Position numbers and translations under genes: made by a program | Notes under the pieces: generated by a model | The model's database searches: none | The model's input: only the letters and a program-made list of their open reading frames with translations | Told to the model about the DNA's origin: nothing | Origin: Mastigocoleus sp. MO_188.B34 | GTDB lineage: Bacteria; Cyanobacteriota; Cyanobacteriia; Cyanobacteriales; Nostocaceae | Assembly (NCBI RefSeq): GCF_030065675.1 | Contig: NZ_JASJDK010000002.1 | Location: 93,081-157,080, forward strand | Direction of reading: 5' to 3' | Length of the DNA: 64,000 nucleotides | In this document: positions 28,222 to 38,012 of the stretch, in pieces | Position numbering within the stretch: position 1 is the first letter of the stretch | How the letters are laid out: every line of letters starts with the position of its first letter

Positions 28222-29352
28222 TTATAAATTAATAGGTGAAGAGACATTGATAGTTTTCTCTTTGATATCAAAGATGATGCCATATTCCTTTAATTTATAA
28301 CTAATATTTTGTTTAGCGATATCCAGGAGTTGCTTGCGTAATTCCATTGATATTTCTCCCGAACCTAGTAAAAATAAAGTAACTTGTGCTTCTACAATAT
28401 TTTGATCTAACTCATCAACTATATCTTTAAAATTTACTTTTGTAATACGATTATCTAACCCAAAAATATCTTTAGTACTGTCCAAAATTACTTGGCGAAT
28501 TAAAGCTCTTTCCTCTTGAGATATAGCTTTATATAATGTCAAATAAATTAAGGAAATTACCTTTTTAGCATTCGTTAGATTTTCAATGCTGACCTGAGTA
28601 AGGATATTATTGGGAATAATAACTAAACTACCTTTACCAGAAGTACGAATCTTTGTAGAACGCCAACCAATGGACTCAACTCTACCAAAGGTGCGATCGG
28701 GTAATTGTACATAATCATCAATGGCAAAAGGACGATCCAGATGAAGTACAACACCCCCTAATAATTGTTCTAAGGTTTTTTGAGCGGCAAAAGCAACTGC
28801 TAAACCTCCAATTCCCAAACTTGCTAACAAGCCAACTAAATTAATTTGATGTGTTTGAGCGAATATAAAAACAACAATTAAAATGATAGTAGCATTGACC
28901 AGAAATTTTGCGAGAATTAAAATCTCACTATCTAATCTTCTTTGAGTCCTCAAGGCTGCATTAAGCAAGTAAACATCAAAAAATTGTTTAAATATGCGCA
29001 GGGCTAACCAAATAACAATAATTGCGATTACTAACCCAAATATCAATTCAAATAATTTTAGCCATTCTTCTAAGGGAGAAATTAAAATAATGACGTCAAT
29101 AACTGTTAGTAATACTACTAAAATTATCTGATTTTGATAAGGCATCAATACCTGATGATAAATTTCTTGAAATTGGAGAGAAGTTAAGCGTTCTATAGCT
29201 AATTCACTAATTTTAGGAAGGAAAATACTAACAGCAATTGTAACTATTCCAACTAAGCAAATAACCGTAGCTATCTTAAAGATACTATTACTTGGTAAAT
29301 TACTGATTGCAAAACTTAGGGCTAATTGAGCATCTGTAAAAGCAAGAAACAT
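28222..29352 (-). CDS. MscS-family mechanosensitive channel
   Basis: Protein of 376 residues, a paralogue of the following gene. The pore helix is LAVAFAAQKTLEQLLGGVVL, followed by DRPFAIDDYVQLPDRTFGRV, ESIGWRSTKIRTSGKGS and LVIIPNN. It is first of the three MscS genes. The pore region lacks the Gly/Ala-packed pattern of E. coli MscS, as is usual in this subfamily. Confidence 0.9.
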   Translation of the reverse strand: MFLAFTDAQLALSFAISNLPSNSIFKIATVICLVGIVTIAVSIFLPKISELAIERLTSLQFQEIYHQVLMPYQNQIILVVLLTVIDVIILISPLEEWLKLFELIFGLVIAIIVIWLALRIFKQFFDVYLLNAALRTQRRLDSEILILAKFLVNATIILIVVFIFAQTHQINLVGLLASLGIGGLAVAFAAQKTLEQLLGGVVLHLDRPFAIDDYVQLPDRTFGRVESIGWRSTKIRTSGKGSLVIIPNNILTQVSIENLTNAKKVISLIYLTLYKAISQEERALIRQVILDSTKDIFGLDNRITKVNFKDIVDELDQNIVEAQVTLFLLGSGEISMELRKQLLDIAKQNISYKLKEYGIIFDIKEKTINVSSPINL

Positions 29353-29454
29353 ATTTATTTAACTAAAGATAGTGAATTAAAAAAATCTTTCTAATGATTT
29401 TGAGCTTGAGGTTAGGTCAATTCTTAACTGTCAAGCAATCAGTGATTTTAAACC

Positions 29455-29886
29455 TTAGTAATTTTCATAAACAGTAATAGAAATACGCACATTATGAGAG
29501 AGAGGATTTTGTACCCAAAACTCCTGAATTGGACGATCTGGTTCGGCATGAATTTTCAGAGTTTTTCCTGATACACAAGTATAAATATTGAAGTTATAAC
29601 CACAACGAATCGCAACATCTCCCGGTTGGATCGCTATCGCAACCTTTGCTGCTGGAGGATTTAGCTTGACTCGTTGCTCAGATACTTCGGGCAATACGGT
29701 AAGATGATATACCTTAAGGGGCAAAGGCAGTTCTGAACCTTCTTCCTCGTAAGTAGTAGACAGTCGGGCGCTCGCCTGTATAAATGGAACTACAAGTAGC
29801 AGTAAGAACCAAAATAGGGAGAATAATATTCTGCGCCTAATTTTCACCAATGAATTAGAGTTTGACACAGAAAAATTCTTAGACAC
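29455..29886 (-). CDS. Small exported protein, unknown
   Basis: Protein of 143 residues. A signal peptide or anchor (about 18-40, ILFSLFWFLLLLVVPFIQASA) precedes an approximately 100-residue beta-rich domain with two cysteines (RCGYNFNIYTCVSG) that could form a disulfide. There is no known family. It lies upstream of the MscS run on the same strand, with a 102-bp gap, and may share its transcript. A possible role as an envelope partner of the channels is speculation. Confidence 0.6.
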   Translation of the reverse strand: MSKNFSVSNSNSLVKIRRRILFSLFWFLLLLVVPFIQASARLSTTYEEEGSELPLPLKVYHLTVLPEVSEQRVKLNPPAAKVAIAIQPGDVAIRCGYNFNIYTCVSGKTLKIHAEPDRPIQEFWVQNPLSHNVRISITVYENY

Positions 29887-30759
29887 TTTTTGTAAAAACC
29901 CCTCAGCTAAAACATACCAAAGTGAAGAAAAAGTCGTAGCTGTTTTATTTACCCCAGTTCCTTGTTAGCGCTTCTATACAAATTTTCCCTTGCTTTTGTC
30001 TAAGTTTGTAATTTCTTTTAAAGTTCTTTACGAATTATTTTTGGGTAAGTTGTTACATCATCTAGAGAATCAAAACATTGTGTCACATGCAAAAGTGTCA
30101 CATAGTTATTAGGAATTGGTAAAGATCGGCTATACTAAGAGGTTAGGAAGAACAAAATATTTATACATACTATCTTCCACAGGAGGAGAAAACAGAGATA
30201 AGTTAACGGGTAACACAAGAGGGTTTAATTAGAATTTTACTTTCTGCTTGCCTATAGTCGACAGCGTCTGAGAGAAGAAATCGAAGACCGGGTGTTGTAC
30301 GGCAAAAAGATTGCTTATCTACCTGCTCTTGGTGGATATTTCAATATATAAAGTCAGTTTGAATCAAGATACTCAGATTAAATTTCTTGGGTATTATGAC
30401 ATCTATTGAATTCCAATTATAACCATATACACTTTGATGATTGCGAAGGGATCTAAAATCCAGGCTACCCTGGAAGTTTTGGATTTATTCTAAATAGGCG
30501 ATTTAGTCCATCGCAACTACGATCTCTTGATATTGCTACAAGATGATTAATCCGCAATCATCCAACTAATAGTGAGAATTAGTCAGGCTACTTATGAAAT
30601 GACTAATACTTCGCTGTGGAAATAGAGTGTCAAAAAATACTGAATTTCTTGAGCTTGCTTAATTTAATTGCAGCTTGCTCTTAGAGTAATTAGTATTTTT
30701 TTACCAAAATCGACTCATATTCGTAACAAATAAATTTATTACAATTTAAGGCATAAGCA
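29887..30759. other. Intergenic region with possible remnants
   Basis: About 870 bp without an intact gene. Around 30250-30350 a plus-strand frame reads SRQRLREEIEDRVLYG, then KKIAYLPALGGYFNI, and stops. It looks protein-like, but it lacks a start and I cannot name it. At 30436-30445 and 30553-30562 GATGATTGCG and CGCAATCATC form perfect 10-bp inverted ends 127 bp apart, which may be a small element; no flanking duplication is evident. Confidence 0.35.
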
Positions 30760-31713
30760 ATGGCTTTCCCTAATCGACAACATATTGCTTTAATTTCTGT
30801 TTATGACGATCCAGCCCTTGAGAATCCTACAGAAGAAGGTGGGGGACAAAATATCTATGTGCGCCAAGTGGGAGAGGTTTTAGCTCAAAAAGGTTGGCAA
30901 GTAGATATGTTTACCCGCAAAGTTGACCCAAACCAAGCAAACATAGTTGAGCATAGACCTAACTGTCGGACGATTCGCCTCAAAGCTGGACCGGAAAAAT
31001 ATATTTCCCGCGATTGGATTTTTGGTTACTTACCGGCTTTCACAAATGCAATTTTAGATTTTCAGAAACAGACGGGTATTTATTATCCAATAGTTCACAC
31101 TAATTATTGGCTTTCAGGTTGGGTTGGTTTAAAACTCAAAAAACTCCAAACTTTAAAGCTAATTCATACTTATCATTCTCTTGCTAATGATAAATATGAA
31201 CCAATAGAAAAGTTTGCTTGTGTTAACAACATTCGCCTACATGCAGAGAAAGCTTGTTTGCAGACCGCAGATTACATTGTAGCTACTAATCCACAAGAGC
31301 AAAAAGATATATATTCTTTGGCTTCTTCCTATAAAAATATCAAGATCCTGCCTTCTAGTGTTGACATGAAAAGGCTTGCTTGTATTCCTAATCCAGGATT
31401 AGACCTTACTGTTGTTTCACAAGAAACTGGTTTATCAGCTCAAGGACAGAATAAATGTGCAATCGCAAACACAATTGATAACATTTTAGACAACCCCGAA
31501 TGGCAAAAAAACTTAGCAGAGATCCCAAGGAAGCAGGTCGAAGAATACTTTAGTTGGGAGCAAGTTGCATCACAATTAAACGAGCTTTATATCCAACTAC
31601 TTCAACAACCATCACTCCCATTAACGTCTAGTAATTCTGGGCTGTTGAAAAACTGGCTTGGGCGCTTAGTAACAACTCAGGCTAGTGTCAAATCGAAAGT
31701 TAAAGTCTCATAA
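30760..31713 (+). pseudogene. GT4 glycosyltransferase with in-frame internal deletion
   Basis: An open frame of 317 residues related to sucrose-phosphate-synthase-like GT4 enzymes of about 420 residues. Residues 1-207 are a complete acceptor-side domain, with GGGQNIYVRQVGEVLAQKGW, VHTNYWLSGWVG and HTYHSLANDKY. At about 207-213 the sequence jumps from ILPSSVDMKRL to NPGLDLTVVSQETGLSA. That normally lies more than 100 residues further on, just after the E-x7-E motif. It then runs normally to the end (NPEWQKNLAEIPRKQVEEYFSW). The whole donor-nucleotide core is missing although the frame is open. It is almost certainly catalytically dead; a retained binding role is possible. Confidence 0.75.
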
Positions 31714-31760
31714 ATTTAGTCTCATAAATTTTCGTGATCTCAAAAATATTCGAGTTATTT

Positions 31761-32342
31761 ATGGATATTCAATTGACAGCAATCCGTAGAAGCGAGTTAC
31801 TAAATCTACCAGTAATCGATATTGAAAGCAAAGAGGAGATTGGTCGTGTAGACCAAGTATGGCTTGATGTCAAAGCCCACAAAGTTATAGGTCTAACTTG
31901 TACTCGTAAGCTATTGTGGCAATCTGGTCAAAGGCAATCTTATTTTCACTGGGCACAAGTTGAGAAAATAGGAACTAAGGCTGTTTTAGTTAATACCAAA
32001 CGTCAAGTCAATTTTAATTTATCAGAGTTAGTTGACTCCATAGCATGTAACGAACTATTTACAGAAAACGACCGAAAAATTGGCAGCACCATCGGTTATC
32101 AATTTGAGACAAAAACGGGTTCTGTTATTAGTTACCTATTTGTTTTTCAGAATTCTTTATGTTTGCCCTCTGGAATTTATCAACTCTCACCCGCAGATGT
32201 GATCGGTATCGATTATACAAAAGTAATTGCCTTTGAAACTGCAATTCGAAGTGCCCAAAAATATGGCTCGAGTGTTGTTGAAAAAATTACTTCTGCAGTT
32301 GAATTTTTTAAGGAAGACTATATCCCTTCTACAGCGTTATAG
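31761..32342 (+). CDS. PRC-barrel domain protein
   Basis: Protein of 193 residues from the ATG at 31761. A GTG at 31734 is in frame but lies only 20 bp past the previous stop and adds nine non-conserved residues. The N-terminus is a PRC-barrel: IRRSELLNLPVIDIESKEEIGRV and QVWLDVKAHKVIGLTC. A second, weaker PRC-like unit begins near residue 95 (NDRKIGSTIGYQFETKTG). Such domains bind partners such as photosynthetic or ribosomal proteins and have no enzymatic role. It lies between the broken glycosyltransferase and a sigma factor gene. Confidence 0.8.
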   Translation: MDIQLTAIRRSELLNLPVIDIESKEEIGRVDQVWLDVKAHKVIGLTCTRKLLWQSGQRQSYFHWAQVEKIGTKAVLVNTKRQVNFNLSELVDSIACNELFTENDRKIGSTIGYQFETKTGSVISYLFVFQNSLCLPSGIYQLSPADVIGIDYTKVIAFETAIRSAQKYGSSVVEKITSAVEFFKEDYIPSTAL

Positions 32343-32396
32343 ATTTATAGTAGAGCGATAAGTAGGTTAGTAAGAAAAATCATAACTTGTTTGTAA

Positions 32397-32420
32397 TAGC
32401 GCTTTAGCGCTAAAGCGCTA
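32397..32420. repeat. 24-bp perfect palindrome
   Basis: A self-complementary 24-bp sequence with the core AGCGCTAAAGCGCT, rich in AGCGCT units. It lies in the spacer before the sigma factor gene. Palindromes of this kind are dispersed in Nostocales genomes. It could fold into a hairpin in the sigma factor leader or end the PRC-barrel transcript. Confidence 0.6.
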
Positions 32421-32503
32421 CTAAGAAAAACCAATTTGTACGCTCTAGGTCAGATTTTGGTTGTAAATAACCATCAAATTTATCTACAAAAAACAGTTGA
32501 ATC

Positions 32504-33514
32504 ATGAATGTTACAAAGACTAAAAGTAATTCTGTCAGCAGCACTCAACCAGGAGAAAAATATCATTATCATTTATCAAATGATATTGTTAAAAGTTATC
32601 TTCGTGAAGTTGGACGTATACCAGTTTTAACCACTGAACAAGAAATTTATTATGGTAAGCAAGTTCAACAGATGATGCTTTTGCTGGAAGAAAAGAAAAA
32701 GTTGGAACTTGAATTAAACTATGAACCAACAATTTCACAGTGGGCTGAAAAAATGCAATTGAGTCAGGAAATACTATTACAACAGTTCGAGCAAGGACGA
32801 ATAGCAAAACAAAAAATGATCCGGAGTAATTTACGACTGGTAGTGTATGTCGCGAAGAAATACCAGAAGCGTAACATGGAATTTTTAGACTTAATTCAAG
32901 AAGGTTCATTAGGATTAGAGCGTGGAGTAGAAAAATTCGATCCAACTCGAGGATACAAGTTTTCAACTTATGCTTATTGGTGGATTCGTCAGGGTATTAC
33001 AAGAGCGATCGCCCAACAAGGACGCACCATCAGTTTACCGATTCACATCACAGAAAAGTTAACCAAAATTAAGCGAGTTCAAACAAAGTTATCTCAAGAA
33101 TTAGGTCGTACTCCAAAGGTAGCAGAGATAGCCCAAGCACTATCTTTAGAACCACAGAAAATTCGAGAATATTTGTCCTTGATTCGTCAACCAATATCTT
33201 TAGCTACATCGATTGGTTCGGAAAGAGATATGGAATTACAAGATATTTTGAAAGATGAGGGACTTTCTGGTGAAATTTATGTTGACCGAGAATTATTAAG
33301 TGAAGACATTAATAAATTGTTATTAAAGTTAACTCCTCAGGAACGGAAAGTTTTAACCTTACGCTTTGGTTTAGTAGATGGAAAAGAGCTAACTTTAGCA
33401 CAAGTCGGAAAACATATGGATATGAGCCGCGAACGAGTACGACAGTTAGAAAAACAAGCGATCGGTAAGTTAGGAAGACATCGAGATAAAATACACAGTC
33501 ATCTATCTTACTAA
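32504..33514 (+). CDS. RNA polymerase sigma-70 factor, group 2
   Basis: Alternative sigma factor of 336 residues related to RpoD but lacking region 1.1. Region 1.2 starts at DIVKSYLREVGRIPVLTTEQE. Region 2 shows LRLVVYVAKKYQKRNMEFLDLIQEG and FSTYAYWWIRQGITRAIAQQ. Region 3 follows, and region 4 ends in LTLAQVGKHMDMSRERVRQLE with the helix-turn-helix. Region 2.4/4.2 look intact, so it should read RpoD-like promoters. Cyanobacterial group 2 sigma factors (SigB-SigE) serve stress and nutrient responses; I cannot say which member this is. One oddity is GSLGLERGVEKFDP where RpoD usually has GLIRA. Confidence 0.93.
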   Translation: MNVTKTKSNSVSSTQPGEKYHYHLSNDIVKSYLREVGRIPVLTTEQEIYYGKQVQQMMLLLEEKKKLELELNYEPTISQWAEKMQLSQEILLQQFEQGRIAKQKMIRSNLRLVVYVAKKYQKRNMEFLDLIQEGSLGLERGVEKFDPTRGYKFSTYAYWWIRQGITRAIAQQGRTISLPIHITEKLTKIKRVQTKLSQELGRTPKVAEIAQALSLEPQKIREYLSLIRQPISLATSIGSERDMELQDILKDEGLSGEIYVDRELLSEDINKLLLKLTPQERKVLTLRFGLVDGKELTLAQVGKHMDMSRERVRQLEKQAIGKLGRHRDKIHSHLSY

Positions 33515-33574
33515 TATCTCAAATATGTCACTTTTGCGATCGTTACTATTTTCTTACTTAGCAATTTCATTTAT

Positions 33575-35104
33575 TCAGCCATAAACTGAAGTGACTCCCG
33601 GTCCCCAAGGTAAACCAAATACGAACCAAGCAATAAATAAAATGATCCACCCAATAAAAAATGCAATTGAGTAAGGTAACATCAGAGAAATTAATGTACC
33701 TAAACCTAAACTTTTGTCATACTTTTGGGCAAATGCTAATACCACAGGTAAATACGGCATTAATGGTGTAATTATATTAGTCGTGGAATCACCAATTCGA
33801 TAAGCTGCTTGAATTAATTCTGGTGAATAACCAACCAACATAAACATTGGTATGAACACGGGAGCCATTATTGCCCATTTTGCCGATGCCGAACCTACAA
33901 ATAAGTTAATCACTAAACTTACTAAAATAAATAATATCAATAATGGCACCCCTGTAAAACCAGTTGCTTTAAGGAAATTTGCACCATTTACTGCCATAAT
34001 TATTCCTAAATTACTCCAAGAAAAATAAGCAATAAATTGTGCAGCAAAAAATGCCAAAACAATGTAATATCCCATTGATGACATTGAATTGCTCATGGCT
34101 TTAGCAACATCTTTGTCATTAGTTATACTGCCGGAACATTTGCCGTAAATGATTCCAGTTATCAAAAATAGTAAGGCGATAATAAATACAATACTGTTAA
34201 TAAAAGGTGAAGGAATTAGGGTAAATGTTTTTGGTTCACGTAAAATTCCTTGACTTGGTAATACTAGCGCCGAAATCAGAACTGTAAATGCAAGTAAAGT
34301 ATATCCTGCCCAACGCAAACCTTTTCTTTCTGCTGCGGTAAGTTGCTGCATTTGGGCTTCTTCTTCTCGATTGTAACTACCGAGACGTGGCTCAATAATT
34401 TTTTCGGTCACAAACCAACCGATCCCAGTAATTAAGAAAGTGGACACCACCATGAAGTAGTAATTGGCGGTAGCATTTACTTGATACTCCGGTTTAATTA
34501 ATTGTGCTGCACTTTGAGATAGACCAGCAAGTAAAGGGTCGAGAGGATTAATAATTAAATTAGCACTGAATCCACCAGAGACCCCTGCAAACACAGCTGC
34601 TAAACCAGCTAGGGGATGACGGTTATATGCAAGATAAATTACTGCTCCCAGGGGTACGAGTACCACATATCCTGCATCAGCTGCGATGTTACTCATTACA
34701 CCAGCAAATACAAGAAAAGGACAAATAAATCTTCCTGGTGCAATTAATACTAATTGTTTGAGTAAAGCCGAAAGTAAACCTGTGTATTCAGCAACACCAA
34801 CACCCAACATTGCAACTAAAACAATACCAAGGGGTTTGAACCCAGTAAAATTCTCAACTGCTTTAGTAAATATTTGACGGATCCCAGCGGGGGTGAGTAA
34901 AGATACTGCAGAGATAGTTTTGCCATCTCCTGGATTAACTACAGAGATTTGTAACCAAGCTGCGATCGCACTGATTACAATTACCGCTAGGGATAATATG
35001 AAGAATAATGTGATGGGATCGGGTAATTTATTTCCTAATTTTTCGATAAAAGCGAGAAATCGATCTATCCAGCCAGATTTTTTATGTTGAGTATTTGGTT
35101 CCAT
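33575..35104 (-). CDS. AbgT-family transporter
   Basis: Inner-membrane transporter of 509 residues and about 12 helices. It is related to E. coli AbgT (p-aminobenzoyl-glutamate uptake) and to MtrF-type sulfonamide exporters. Family stretches include NKLPDPITLFFILSL at the start, GVMSNIAADAGYVVLVPLGA, SGGFSANLIINPLDPLLAGLS, GSASAKWAIMAPVFIPMFM and GDSTTNIITPLMPYLPV. Substrate is probably a folate breakdown product or a drug-like anion; direction is unknown. It converges on the sigma factor gene (60-bp gap). Confidence 0.93.
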   Translation of the reverse strand: MEPNTQHKKSGWIDRFLAFIEKLGNKLPDPITLFFILSLAVIVISAIAAWLQISVVNPGDGKTISAVSLLTPAGIRQIFTKAVENFTGFKPLGIVLVAMLGVGVAEYTGLLSALLKQLVLIAPGRFICPFLVFAGVMSNIAADAGYVVLVPLGAVIYLAYNRHPLAGLAAVFAGVSGGFSANLIINPLDPLLAGLSQSAAQLIKPEYQVNATANYYFMVVSTFLITGIGWFVTEKIIEPRLGSYNREEEAQMQQLTAAERKGLRWAGYTLLAFTVLISALVLPSQGILREPKTFTLIPSPFINSIVFIIALLFLITGIIYGKCSGSITNDKDVAKAMSNSMSSMGYYIVLAFFAAQFIAYFSWSNLGIIMAVNGANFLKATGFTGVPLLILFILVSLVINLFVGSASAKWAIMAPVFIPMFMLVGYSPELIQAAYRIGDSTTNIITPLMPYLPVVLAFAQKYDKSLGLGTLISLMLPYSIAFFIGWIILFIAWFVFGLPWGPGVTSVYG

Positions 35105-35222
35105 TCAAAAATCCAGATTTTATAGATAATTGTTCACAGTTAACAATTAACACTTACCAGTAAACTGTCAACCCCTGAGACTAAATCTGGGTTGATTACC
35201 CCTTTTAATAATGAGAGGGGGG

Positions 35223-35374
35223 AATGTGGGAAGTGTGGGAAGTGTGGGAAGTGTGGGAAGTGTGGGAAGTGTGGGAAGTGTGGGAAGTGTGGGAAGTGTG
35301 GGGAGTGTGGGGAGTGTGGGAAGTGTGGGAAGTGTGGGAAGTGTGGGAAGTGTGGGGAGTGTGGGGAGTGTGGG
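35223..35374. repeat. 9-bp tandem repeat array
   Basis: About 17 copies of GTGTGGGAA, with some copies having GTGTGGGGA, in the spacer between the AbgT and hydrolase genes. Because the period is a multiple of three, all frames stay open on both strands and give false 65-85-residue proteins such as (GKC)n or (VWE)n. The array is preceded by a short leader (about 35180-35215) that resembles a leader before a degenerate array near 41.5 kb. Confidence 0.95.
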
Positions 35375-35610
35375 TGGGAAATCCCAGAAAATATCAAGGG
35401 GTTTTAAATAGGATTTTGTACGATATCAAATTCAAGTCAAAATTCAAAATGACTTAAACCCTCTCACAACAAAGGAAATTAGCACTTTTTCTCGCTTTAG
35501 CCAAAACCTTTACTATATAAGAGTTATAAAATGTACTAGTTCAAAATAATTTGTTTTTTGTATTTTCTTATCCATCTTCCCAATCACCAATCCCCAATCC
35601 CTAATCCCCA

Positions 35611-36432
35611 ATGCACCTTAACTTTACTATTCAAGGAAAAGGTTTTCCCATTCTTTGCTTACACGGTCATCCTGGTTCTGGTAATAGCATGTCAGTCTTT
35701 ACCGAGCACCTATCACAACGCTTTCAAACCATTGCTCCCGACTTACGGGGATATGGAAAAAGTCGAACCAAGCAAGATTTTGTAATGATAGACCATTTAC
35801 AGGATCTTGAAGAACTTTTAGATCGCTTACAAATAAAAAAATGCCTAATTTTGGGATGGTCTTTGGGTGGTATCGTGGGGATCGAATTAGCGTTAAAACT
35901 ACCACACCGAGTAACGGGACTAATTCTCGTTGCAACTGCTGCAAAACCCCGCAGCAACCATCCACCAATTTCTTTACAAGATAATTTATTTACTGGTATC
36001 GCTGCACTATTAAATTATGTAAAACCAGGTTGGGACTGGAACATTCAAACTTTTGGTAAAAAATCTCTTTTCCGTTATCTAATTAATCAACATACTCCCA
36101 GTACCTATAACTATATCGCAAAATATGCCGTACCAGCCTATTTACAAACTTCTAGTTTTGCAACTCGAGCTTTAAACAGAGCTATCAAAACCGACCGGAA
36201 TCGAATACCGGATTTATACCAAATACGATCCCCTTCACTAATGCTAACTGGTGCTGCAGACCGTCATATCACCGCCCAAAGTAGCTTAGAAACCTCACAA
36301 AACCTCACCGATTGTAAGTATAAATGCTATCCTCAAACTGCCCACTTGTTCCCTTGGGAAATTCCCGGACAAGTCCTAAAAGATATCGATAATTGGTTAG
36401 AAGAAAACCTGTTGGTAATTTGCAATCAGTAG
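35611..36432 (+). CDS. Alpha/beta hydrolase
   Basis: Cytosolic alpha/beta-fold hydrolase of 273 residues. The oxyanion loop is LCLHGHPGSGNS, the nucleophile elbow GWSLGG (Ser near residue 89), the acid loop LTGAADRHI, and the catalytic His lies in TAHLFPWE. It contains the usual cap region between about 125 and 195. Substrate is unknown; esters or similar are likely. The ATG at 35611 follows a stretch of ccaatcccc-type repeat DNA with no clear Shine-Dalgarno sequence. Confidence 0.9.
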   Translation: MHLNFTIQGKGFPILCLHGHPGSGNSMSVFTEHLSQRFQTIAPDLRGYGKSRTKQDFVMIDHLQDLEELLDRLQIKKCLILGWSLGGIVGIELALKLPHRVTGLILVATAAKPRSNHPPISLQDNLFTGIAALLNYVKPGWDWNIQTFGKKSLFRYLINQHTPSTYNYIAKYAVPAYLQTSSFATRALNRAIKTDRNRIPDLYQIRSPSLMLTGAADRHITAQSSLETSQNLTDCKYKCYPQTAHLFPWEIPGQVLKDIDNWLEENLLVICNQ

Positions 36433-36504
36433 CCTCAGGAGAAAAAATACTTCCATCAACCAAGGACTATTGATTGCCTATTTTTTGTAGCCCTATCAAG
36501 CAAA

Positions 36505-36807
36505 TTAAAGTTGACCGCTAAAGACAGGCTTTACTTTGCGGTCAATCCATTCCCCCAAGTCATCTGCAACTGTTAGTGCACTTGGTTTACAGCGCTTGAC
36601 GTTTACATATATTCCCATTGCTCCCTCGGCTTCTAAATCCTCTACATAACCTTTCATTGCAGCTTTTGCTTCCACTGCATCTAGAAAAGGACCAAAGTAA
36701 TAGGTACACTTGGGAGTCTGGGTATGTACTTCTACCCACCAAGCCATACCAAAACCTTGGGCAAGACTGGTTAATACTTCCTTGAAATTATTCCAAATCA
36801 TACTCAT
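36505..36807 (-). CDS. DUF1816 domain protein
   Basis: Protein of 100 residues restricted, as far as I know, to cyanobacteria and plastid-related lineages. The core WWVEVHTQTPKCTYYFGPF, DAVEAKAAMKGYVEDLEAEG and the later VNVKRCKPSALTV are family signatures. No catalytic motif is visible. A similar domain occurs beside phycobilisome and stress genes elsewhere. It is monocistronic and faces the hydrolase gene. Confidence 0.88.
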   Translation of the reverse strand: MSMIWNNFKEVLTSLAQGFGMAWWVEVHTQTPKCTYYFGPFLDAVEAKAAMKGYVEDLEAEGAMGIYVNVKRCKPSALTVADDLGEWIDRKVKPVFSGQL

Positions 36808-36977
36808 AGTTTTCCTGGCAACTTACTAAATCTGGTTGGAGTTTGTTAAATTTTTTGTTGTTGCTTTTACATTTCTTTATACTCTGTTACCCGAACTTTT
36901 TCAAAACATTTTTTGTTACTAATGTTTTGCTTCAAATTTAATTTTTGACTTAAATTTAACCGGGTAACCAATTGTAA

Positions 36978-37964
36978 TTAATCTAAATGTAGTGTATTTG
37001 ACCAACGTTGGCGATAAATCTCATACAGAACCATTCCCGAAGCCACGGAAGCATTAAAACTAGGAGTTTTACCGAGTGTCGGAATGGATACCAAGAAATC
37101 GCAGGAGCGTTGGGTTAACATACTCAGACCTTCTCCTTCGGAACCAATTACCACAACTATTGCACCATTAAAATTAACGGTGTGTAAAGATTGACTTGCT
37201 GAATCATCAGTGCCATAAATCCAAAAACCAGCTGATTTTAATTCTTCTAATGCGCGGTGTAGGTTAACTACCCTCGCTACGGGAAAGTTTTCTAATGCAC
37301 CTGCTGCAACTTTTATTACTGTAGAAGTAATTCCGGCAGATCTCCTCTGGGGAATCACCAAGCCTTGAGCGCCGATAGCTTCTGCTGTACGAATAATTGC
37401 TCCTAAGTTGTGAGGGTCGGTAATTCCATCTGCAGCAATAATTACGGGATCGGATACAGATTTTATTTTTTCAAGTAATTCTTGTAGATCTAGATATTCA
37501 TGGGGTGCAACCTGTGCGGCTACACCTTGATGATTTGCTCCATGGGTGATTCGATCCAAGCGTTTTGGTTCGACTTCATCAACAATACTGCCATTTTCCT
37601 TCGCCTGCAAAATTAACGAATGAAAACGAGGGTCGTAGCGAAGACGGGGAGCAATCCAGATACGATTGAGAAGACGCTTATTTTCCAGTGCTGTAAGTAC
37701 GGGATGACGTCCGTAAATCAAATCTTGATTTTCTCTATCCCTAACTTCTTGGTTTGTTGTCCTGTTAGAGGGCTGGAAATTAGAATTTCGTTCCTGCAGC
37801 CGATCGCCATGAGTCCGTTCTTTTTTCGATTCATGATTGCGTGGTTTTCCAGAGTTACGGGAAACAATCCCCTTACCCTTAATTTTTAAGGGCTGACCAT
37901 TTTTTGGGCGTTCCGATTTGATTTTTTTTGATTTGTTAGTCATACATCTACACAGTAGAAACAC
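36978..37964 (-). CDS. rlmB: SpoU-type 23S rRNA 2'-O-methyltransferase (RlmB/TrmH family)
   Basis: Methyltransferase of 328 residues. Residues about 1-75 are a basic, disordered extension. Then comes the substrate-binding domain ([21 protein letters not shown]) and the knotted SPOUT domain: [33 protein letters not shown] and the knot [20 protein letters not shown]. These fit RlmB, which methylates G2251 of 23S rRNA using SAM, although TrmH-family members are hard to separate by eye. The gene is followed (in transcription order preceded) by Mini-III, a 48-bp gap, so the two are probably one rRNA-maturation operon. Confidence 0.92.
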   Translation of the reverse strand: MFLLCRCMTNKSKKIKSERPKNGQPLKIKGKGIVSRNSGKPRNHESKKERTHGDRLQERNSNFQPSNRTTNQEVRDRENQDLIYGRHPVLTALENKRLLNRIWIAPRLRYDPRFHSLILQAKENGSIVDEVEPKRLDRITHGANHQGVAAQVAPHEYLDLQELLEKIKSVSDPVIIAADGITDPHNLGAIIRTAEAIGAQGLVIPQRRSAGITSTVIKVAAGALENFPVARVVNLHRALEELKSAGFWIYGTDDSASQSLHTVNFNGAIVVVIGSEGEGLSMLTQRSCDFLVSIPTLGKTPSFNASVASGMVLYEIYRQRWSNTLHLD

Positions 37965-38012
37965 CGCTCAGGCGAATGCATCAATTTAGTTTTCCGAGAT
38001 TGTGACAGCTGT

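Noticed and set aside
30250..30350. Protein-like stretch SRQRLREEIEDRVLYG...GGYFNI
   Set aside because: No start codon and no recognisable family; it may be a remnant, but I cannot support a call.
35140..35457. Four overlapping 65-85-residue frames on both strands with (GKC)n, (HFP)n, (VWE)n and (GSV)n repeats
   Set aside because: All come from the 9-bp tandem array, whose period keeps every frame open. No start signal or non-repeat domain supports any of them.
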